12,318 nucleotides of DNA, taken from CALXJM01 sp963930325. GTDB taxonomy: Bacteria; Bacillota; Clostridia; TANB77; CAG-508. The notes beneath the pieces are model-generated. The model was given only the letters and a program-made list of their open reading frames with translations. It was not told the origin of the DNA and did not search any database. Numbering within the stretch: the stretch's first letter is position 1; every line of letters starts with the position of its first letter. Made by a program: the position numbers and the translations under genes. Shown piece after piece: positions 7,310 through 12,318 of this stretch. The DNA is taken from assembly GCA_963930325.1 (NCBI GenBank), contig CAWVME010000091.1, forward strand, positions 1-12,318. Direction: 5' to 3'.

Positions 7310-8476
7310 ATGTTAAAATCAAACGTAAGTTGGAGTACAGAAGCAGATAATTATAAAGCAGGAAAAGAAGCAGCTGCAAAAGCTGTGGTAGACTTAGTTC
7401 AGACAAAAGTAGCTTTTTTATTTACATCTTCTGACAATGATGTTGCAAAAGTATTAGAAGGAGCAAAAGAAGAATTGGGAACAGCACCAATTATAGGTTG
7501 TACATCTAGTGGAGGAATTATAGTTCCAGATGGGTATATTTCTTCTGAAAATGGATTTGCAGGAATTTTGGCTCTAGGAGATGAAAACTTAACTGTAGGA
7601 GTAGCAGGCTCTGCAAAAGAAGAATGTGCGAGAAAAACTGGTCAAAAAGTAGCAGAAGAAGCAATGAAGAAAGCAGGGAAATGTTGTGCACCATCTTATT
7701 TTTACATGGTAGCTTCACCAGGGGAAGAAGAAGACTATTTGAAAGGAATAGAAGATGTTATAGGAAGAGTGCCATTTTTCGGAGGAAGTGCGGCTGATAA
7801 TACTATTTCAGGAGATTGGAAAATGTTTACAAACGATACCATCTTCAATAATGGTGTAGCAGTTGCATTTTTTTATACAGATAAACCAATGGCAAATGTG
7901 TATACAGGAGCTTATCATGAAACTGTAAACTCTGGAATTATAACAAAAGTAGATGGAAAAAGAAGACTTGTAGAAATTGATGGAATTCCAGCTATGAAAA
8001 TGTATTCTGAATGGACTGGAAAAAAACTAGATGACATTAAAGGAGGAGACTTATTAGTTCAATCAATTACAGAACCTTTAGGAGTAAAAGATAGACTTGG
8101 AGATTTAATTGCTATTCGCCATCCGATGAATGGAAATGATGACTATTCTATGAACATAGGAAACCATTTGGCAGTTAATACAGCTGTAATACAAATGCAA
8201 GCAACAGTGCAAGAATTAATTGACTCAACTGGAAAAACATTAAAAGAAACTAAAAAAGAACTAGGAACAGAAGCTGGTGCATATTTACTTATTCACTGTG
8301 GAGGAAGAAAAGTAGGAATTGGAGATAGAATTGATGAAGTTGCAAAACAATTAAAAGAAGAAGCAGGAGATACTCCATTTATTACTGTATTTACTTTTGG
8401 AGAATATGGCTCAAAAGAACACGGAGCTAATACTTGTGGAGGTTTAATGCTTTCATTTACAGCATTCGGTAAATGA
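7310..8476 (+). CDS. FIST-domain (FIST N + FIST C) sensory protein
   Basis: The 388-residue protein shows the two-part FIST layout. The N-terminal part (about 1-195) includes AFLFTSSD, IIGCTSSGGIIVP and a second glycine-rich strand FFGGSAADN. The C-terminal part (about 225-388) ends in FTFGEYGSKEHGANTCGG, the typical FIST_C finish. FIST domains are thought to bind small ligands such as amino acids and are usually coupled to signalling modules; this one stands alone with no output domain. The start is ATG 7310, seven nt after AAGGAGG. A TTG at 7277 in the same frame would put the -10 region inside the gene and has no ribosome binding site. It is the first gene of an operon with an aldehyde dehydrogenase (27 nt downstream) and an iron alcohol dehydrogenase, so it may sense their substrate or help regulate the pathway. 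Confidence 0.82.
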   Translation: MLKSNVSWSTEADNYKAGKEAAAKAVVDLVQTKVAFLFTSSDNDVAKVLEGAKEELGTAPIIGCTSSGGIIVPDGYISSENGFAGILALGDENLTVGVAGSAKEECARKTGQKVAEEAMKKAGKCCAPSYFYMVASPGEEEDYLKGIEDVIGRVPFFGGSAADNTISGDWKMFTNDTIFNNGVAVAFFYTDKPMANVYTGAYHETVNSGIITKVDGKRRLVEIDGIPAMKMYSEWTGKKLDDIKGGDLLVQSITEPLGVKDRLGDLIAIRHPMNGNDDYSMNIGNHLAVNTAVIQMQATVQELIDSTGKTLKETKKELGTEAGAYLLIHCGGRKVGIGDRIDEVAKQLKEEAGDTPFITVFTFGEYGSKEHGANTCGGLMLSFTAFGK

Positions 8477-8503
8477 AGAGCTCTTGAAAGGAGAAAAAAT
8501 AAT

Positions 8504-9937
8504 ATGAATAATTTAATAGGTTATACTTGGAAAAATGCTTCTAATGGAGCGACAATTGAAGTTGTTAATCCAGCAACTCAAGAATTAATTGACACAGTTC
8601 CAAATGTTACATTAGAAGATGTAGATGAAGCAGTAAATGTAGCAAAAATAGAACAAAAAAAATGGGCAGACGTTCCTATGCATAAAAGAGGAAGAATATT
8701 AGAAAAATTTGTAAACTTAGTAGAGGAAAACTCAAAAAGGTTAGCCACATTATTGATGAAAGAAACTGGCAAGCCTATAAAGGAAGCTAGAGCGGAAATA
8801 GGAAATACTCGTACATTTGTAAGCGGATATGTAGAAAGAGCAAAACATTTATATGGTGAAAGCCTTCCTGGAACAGCAGAAGTAGGGCAAGAAAAAACAA
8901 TGCAAATAACTACTAGAGAACCAATAGGGGTAGTAGCTTGCATTATACCATTTAATTTCCCTTGTGACTTATTTGGACAAAAGGTACCATCTGCTTTAAT
9001 TATGGGAAATAGTGTTATTGTTAAACCATCTAATTATAATCCATTAACTTTAATTGAATATGTAAAATTAATGATTGAAGCTGGAGTACCAGCTGGTGCT
9101 ATTCAAGTTTTAACAGGAGATGGACCAGTTGCTGGACAAGCATTAGCAGGACATCCAGGAGTTCATTTAGTATCACTTACAGGTAGTACGGCTGCTGGAA
9201 TGCAGACCATGGCAACAGCTTCTAAAAATTTAACTCATGTTATGCTAGAACTTGGTGGAAATGATGCATTTATATTTTTAGAAGATGGAGATATGGACTT
9301 AGCTGTTAGCGAAACTGTATGGGGAAGACTATATAACTGCGGACAAGTTTGTTGCGCAAGTAAAAGATTTTTAATTCATAATTCTAGAAAAGCAGAATTT
9401 ATAGAAAGAATGAAAGAAAAAATTGCAACATTAAAAGTAGGAAATCCTGCAAATGAAGATACAGACATAGGCCCATTGATTAACATAAATGCAGCAAAAA
9501 GGGTAGAAGAACAAGTAAACAAAACAATTGAACAAGGAGCTACTTTAATATGTGGTGGAAAAAGAGAAGGAGCATATTATTCTCCAACAATACTAGATAA
9601 TGTAACAAGAAACATGGACGTTGCTAAAGATATGGAAATATTTGGACCAGTTATTTCGATTATTGGTTTTGATACCGTAGAAGAAGCTATAGAAATAGCT
9701 AATCAATCAGTTTATGGATTATGTGGCTCTGTCATAACTAAAGATTATTCAAGAGGAATAAAAATAGCAAATAAATTAGAAGTTGGAGGAGCTATTGTTA
9801 ATGGAGCAAGTTTCTTCCGTTCAGCCGAAATGCCATTTGGAGGATGGAAACATAGTGGAATTGGAAACGAAGGAATTGCAACAACACTACAAGAAATGTC
9901 AAGATTAAAGACAATTGTATTGAAAAATGTATTATAA
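8504..9937 (+). CDS. NAD(P)-dependent aldehyde dehydrogenase (succinate-semialdehyde/lactaldehyde dehydrogenase-like)
   Basis: The 477 residues match the full-length ALDH superfamily. They include N151 (PFNFP), the cofactor lysine K174 (VKPS), the Rossmann motif LTGSTAAG (225-232), general base E249 (LELGG), nucleophile C283 (GQVC) and EIFGPV near the C-terminus. It should oxidise an aldehyde to the acid in the cytosol using NAD or NADP. The two adjacent cysteines GQVCC are notable but seen in this family. Length and overall pattern resemble GabD and AldA types; the exact aldehyde cannot be read from sequence. The neighbouring FucO-like reductase makes lactaldehyde or a similar short hydroxyaldehyde plausible, with the pair dismutating it to acid and alcohol. 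AAAGGAG lies about 8 nt before the ATG. Confidence 0.9.
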   Translation: MNNLIGYTWKNASNGATIEVVNPATQELIDTVPNVTLEDVDEAVNVAKIEQKKWADVPMHKRGRILEKFVNLVEENSKRLATLLMKETGKPIKEARAEIGNTRTFVSGYVERAKHLYGESLPGTAEVGQEKTMQITTREPIGVVACIIPFNFPCDLFGQKVPSALIMGNSVIVKPSNYNPLTLIEYVKLMIEAGVPAGAIQVLTGDGPVAGQALAGHPGVHLVSLTGSTAAGMQTMATASKNLTHVMLELGGNDAFIFLEDGDMDLAVSETVWGRLYNCGQVCCASKRFLIHNSRKAEFIERMKEKIATLKVGNPANEDTDIGPLININAAKRVEEQVNKTIEQGATLICGGKREGAYYSPTILDNVTRNMDVAKDMEIFGPVISIIGFDTVEEAIEIANQSVYGLCGSVITKDYSRGIKIANKLEVGGAIVNGASFFRSAEMPFGGWKHSGIGNEGIATTLQEMSRLKTIVLKNVL

Positions 9938-9958
9938 CAGTTTATAGGAGGATGAAAA

Positions 9959-11110
9959 ATGTCAACAAAGTTTGTATTAAATGAGACTTCATATTTTGGG
10001 AAAGGTGCTAGAGAAGAATTGCCACAAGAACTTAAAACAAGAGGATTTAAAAAGGTATTGGTTGTAACAGATAAATCTTTGCATGAGGCAGGAGTTACTT
10101 CAAAAGTAACAGAAGTCCTAGAAAAAGCAGGAATCGAATATACAGTATATTCTGAAGTAAAACCAAATCCAACAATTAGTAATGTAAAAAATGGCTTAAA
10201 AGTATGTAGGGAATTTGGAGCTGACGTTATTGTTGCAGTAGGAGGCGGTTCTAGCATAGATACGGCAAAGTGTATCTCTATTGTCATGACAAATCCAGAT
10301 AGAGAGGACATTGTTTCTTTAAATGGTGTGTCTAATACGGTAAATAAAGGAATGCCACTTATTGCACTTCCAACAACAGCAGGAACAGCAGCAGAAGTAA
10401 CAATAAATTATGTTATAACAGATGAAGAAAGAGAAATTAAAATGGTATGTGTTGACCCACATGATATACCAATATTAGCAATTGTAGATTCTGAGCTAAT
10501 GGCTTCAATGCCAAAATCAATTGCTGCTTCTACAGGAATGGACGCATTAACACATGCAATAGAAGGATATATTACTAAAGGAGCTAATACCATGTCTGAT
10601 ATGTTCCATATGAAGGCAATTCAGCTTATATTTGAATATTTACCATATGCAGTTAATAATAAATGTGAAAAGGCTATTGACAAAATGGGCCTAGCTCAAT
10701 ATATAGCTGGAATGGGATTTTCTAATGTAGGTCTTGGAATTGTTCACTCTATGGCTCATCAGTTAGGTGCTGTATATGATACACCACATGGACTTGCAAA
10801 TGCTATTTTGCTTCCAACTGTAATGGAATTTAATGGAGAAGTTTGTTACGAAAGATTTAGAGAAATTTTAATAGGCTTGGGAATAAATGCAAAAGAATTT
10901 ACCAAGGAAGAGGTAATAAAAACTTTTGTTGAAAAAATAAAAGACCTATCTGAAAAAGTTGGAATAACACAAACTGTAAAAGATACAGGAGCAAAATTAG
11001 AAGACTTAGCTATGCTTGCTGATAAAGCAATGGAAGATCCATGTAAACCTGGAAATCCAAGAGAAGTATCTAAAGAAGACTTTATTGAGTTGTATAAAAA
11101 AGCAATGTAA
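9959..11110 (+). CDS. fucO: Iron-containing alcohol dehydrogenase, lactaldehyde reductase (FucO)-like
   Basis: The 383-residue group III alcohol dehydrogenase matches FucO along its whole length. Strikingly FucO-like stretches are PTTAGTAAEVTINYVITDEE (138-157) and VCVDPHDIP (163-171). The cofactor loop GGGSSIDTAK is at 95-104. Metal ligands D195, H199, H263 and H277 (THAIEGY and HSMAHQLG...TPHG) are all present, as is H267. FucO reduces L-lactaldehyde to 1,2-propanediol with NADH in anaerobic deoxysugar use. No fucose, rhamnose or microcompartment genes are visible here, so the physiological aldehyde remains uncertain. AGGAGG lies about 7 nt before the ATG, and the gene begins 21 nt after the aldehyde dehydrogenase stop, so the two are almost certainly one transcript with the FIST gene. 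It ends the operon, before a hairpin with a T7 tail. Confidence 0.88.
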   Translation: MSTKFVLNETSYFGKGAREELPQELKTRGFKKVLVVTDKSLHEAGVTSKVTEVLEKAGIEYTVYSEVKPNPTISNVKNGLKVCREFGADVIVAVGGGSSIDTAKCISIVMTNPDREDIVSLNGVSNTVNKGMPLIALPTTAGTAAEVTINYVITDEEREIKMVCVDPHDIPILAIVDSELMASMPKSIAASTGMDALTHAIEGYITKGANTMSDMFHMKAIQLIFEYLPYAVNNKCEKAIDKMGLAQYIAGMGFSNVGLGIVHSMAHQLGAVYDTPHGLANAILLPTVMEFNGEVCYERFREILIGLGINAKEFTKEEVIKTFVEKIKDLSEKVGITQTVKDTGAKLEDLAMLADKAMEDPCKPGNPREVSKEDFIELYKKAM

Positions 11111-11179
11111 AGAAAAGCAAGGAGCATTCTTAGAGCAAAGTGATGTTTATGAATAGGAAAAATATATAATTTTAAGGTC

Positions 11180-11243
11180 ATGCACTTTTCATTTTTACCA
11201 CACATATACTTTTGTATAGGTAAAAATGGAGGTGCATTTTTTT
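11180..11243 (+). terminator. Long hairpin with T7 tail: operon terminator that also encloses the sigK ribosome binding site
   Basis: The arms are ATGCAC (11180-11185) with GTGCAT (11232-11237), CATTTTTACC (11190-11199) with GGTAAAAATG (11219-11228), and TATAC/GTATA around a TTTT loop. Seven T (11237-11243) follow. It has the form of an intrinsic terminator for the dehydrogenase operon. The sigK ribosome binding site GGAGGTG (11228-11234) lies in its 3' arm, and the TTG start overlaps the T run. The rest of 11111-11241 holds no gene; a TATAAT at 11165-11170 lacks a good -35. Confidence 0.7.
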
Positions 11244-11938
11244 GTTAGCTCTTTCTTTAACAGGATTATTAGCATTCTTAAAATCTGCTATATTTGTAGT
11301 ACGGATATATATCGAGTAGTAATTTATTTCCAGAACCATTAAGTGCAGAAGAAGAAAAGGAATGCTTAGAAAAATATAAAATGGGAGACGAAGAAGCGAG
11401 GAATATTTTAATTGAAAGAAATTTGCGATTAGTAGCTCATATTGCAAAAAAATATTCTTCTTCTAATGTAGGAAGTGATGATTTAATTTCTATAGGAACT
11501 ATAGGATTAATTAAAGGAATTAGTAGCTTCAAAGGAGAAAAAGGCGTTAGACTTGCAACTTATGCTGCAAGATGTATAGATAATGAAATTTTAATGTATT
11601 TGCGTAGCATAAAAAAAATCGGAGCAGAAGTGTATTTAGACGAGCCAATTGGGAAAGATAAAGATGATAACACTATTAGTTTAATAGATGTTTTAGAAAA
11701 CGACGAAAAGAATATGGATGATGAAATTGATTTGAGAATGAAAATTAAAATATTATATGCCAAAATGAAAGAAGTATTAAAAGAACGAGAAAAAACAATT
11801 TTAGAGATGCGTTTTGGATTGGATGGAAACAAACCAAAAACACAAAATCAAATAGCGGAAATGATGGGAATTTCTCGTTCATATGTATCTAGAATTGAAA
11901 CAAAAGCAATTAATAAGTTGAGTAAAGAGTTTAAATAG
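11242..11938 (+). CDS. sigK: Sporulation sigma factor SigK precursor, split by a +1 frame break at the pro-sequence junction
   Basis: SigK directs late mother-cell transcription in sporulation and is usually made as a membrane-bound precursor. From TTG 11242, after GGAGGTG, frame one reads MLALSLTGLLAFLKSAIFVV, a typical hydrophobic pro-sequence, then ends at TAG 11317. The sigma factor continues in the next frame, open from 11300: GYISSSNLFPEPLSAEEE, region 2 (DLISIGTIGLIKGI; TYAARCIDNEILMYLRS) and region 4.2 (QIAEMMGISRSYVSRIETKA). Dropping the single base c11302 fuses FVV to GYISSSNLFPEP, exactly the family pattern, giving 231 residues (Bacillus SigK is about 240). The intact frame has its first ATG at 11381, without a ribosome binding site and missing the start of the sigma domain. 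Explanations are a sequencing or assembly error, a true inactivating mutation, or frameshift decoding. No skin-type insertion is present in the usual mid-gene site. Confidence 0.85.
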
Positions 11939-11949
11939 GAGGTAAAACT

Positions 11950-12318
11950 ATGATTGAAATGAGACCACTTTTATATTCGTTTAACGCTTTAGAGCCATAC
12001 TATGACGAAGAAACTTTAAAATTACATTATAATATTTTATATAAAGGATATGTAGATAATACACATAAAACGGAGAAAAAATTAGAAGAAGCAAGAAAGA
12101 CAATGGATTTTTCTAATATAAAGTGTTTGGAAAAAGACCTTAGTTTTTATGGTTCAGGAGTAATTTTACACGAAATGTTTTTTGAAAATATGGGGCCAAC
12201 TTATTTACTATCTTCCCCATCCATGAAATTGAAACAACAAATTATACAAGATTTTGGAAGCTTTGAAGCTTTTCAAGAACAATTAGAAAAAGCTGCAATC
12301 AATGTAGAAGCATCGGGG
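11950..12318 (+). CDS. Fe/Mn-type superoxide dismutase (C-terminus off window)
   Basis: The 123 visible residues follow the Fe/Mn superoxide dismutase plan, which converts superoxide to hydrogen peroxide and oxygen. The N-terminus has FNALEPYYDEETLKLHY, giving the first metal-ligand His, and GYVDNT with the second-sphere Tyr. The second ligand region is SGVILHEMFFENM, and DFGSFEAF follows. The positions usually filled by a second pair of histidines (HHxxHH) read HYNILY here, so the gateway His is replaced by Leu, as in a divergent clostridial-looking branch. The Asp and His ligands of the DVWEHAYY motif lie past the right edge and cannot be checked. GGAGG overlaps the sigK stop (TAG at 11936-11938) and the ATG is 11 nt after it, so the two are probably co-transcribed. 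That suggests expression in the late mother cell, where a coat-associated oxidative role is plausible. Confidence 0.85.
   Translation, partial: MIEMRPLLYSFNALEPYYDEETLKLHYNILYKGYVDNTHKTEKKLEEARKTMDFSNIKCLEKDLSFYGSGVILHEMFFENMGPTYLLSSPSMKLKQQIIQDFGSFEAFQEQLEKAAINVEASG

Noticed and set aside
9745..10311. A 188-codon minus-strand open frame over the ALDH/ADH junction
   Set aside because: It is antisense to two conserved dehydrogenases, with composition typical of reverse-frame translation and no family motif.
11203..11210. CATATACT resembling a sporulation (SigE-type) -10 element before sigK
   Set aside because: No matching -35 element is found at the right distance, and the bases are part of the hairpin loop region; it is too weak to annotate.
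11299..11305. Classical programmed +1 frameshift at GTA-CGG in sigK
   Set aside because: The P-site tRNA for GUA would have to re-pair with UAC, which is poor, and no stop codon or stimulatory element is adjacent. It is kept only as one possible explanation, not as a called feature.
11242..11938. Interruption of sigK by a skin-type prophage element or its scar
   Set aside because: The mid-gene region where such elements insert reads straight through; the break is a single base near the N-terminus.

Overview
The window is AT-rich, uses UGA, UAG and UAA as stops, and has mostly strong Shine-Dalgarno sites (AGGAGG types). It carries a threonyl T-box leader and a SigK-type sporulation sigma factor. 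Together these point to an endospore-forming Clostridia-like Firmicute. Family names below are recognised from sequence motifs; no searches were run.

Left part, minus strand (1-2110): an acyl-CoA-synthetase-like AMP ligase is followed 46 nt downstream by the start of a DUF368/PopT-type membrane protein, probably an undecaprenyl-phosphate translocase, which runs off the left edge. A divergent intergenic region (2111-2318) holds two strong palindromes that sit on the ligase promoter. To the right (2319-4395, plus) is a tight three-gene unit: a 68-residue charged helical protein (candidate antitoxin), a zeta-toxin-type kinase, and a PHP-domain phosphoesterase. The PHP ribosome binding site overlaps the toxin stop codon.

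Middle (4396-7147): a nested inverted-repeat spacer, a DUF1836 gene, then a complete T-box leader (specifier ACC, T-box motif, terminator) controlling thrS. The ThrS protein lacks almost all of its N-terminal TGS domain. A strong hairpin follows it. Next comes a three-gene operon (7310-11110): a FIST-domain sensor protein, an NAD(P)-dependent aldehyde dehydrogenase, and a FucO-like iron alcohol dehydrogenase. It looks like an aldehyde/lactaldehyde-handling unit with its own putative small-molecule sensor.

Right part (11111-12318): a long hairpin with a T7 tail ends the dehydrogenase operon and also contains the ribosome binding site of sigK. The sigK reading frame is broken by a single extra base exactly where the pro-sequence meets the mature sigma factor. 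A superoxide dismutase gene follows 11 nt after sigK and runs off the right edge, which suggests a sporulation-linked role.

The observations most worth checking are the sigK frame break and RBS-sequestering hairpin, and the zeta toxin-PHP operon.
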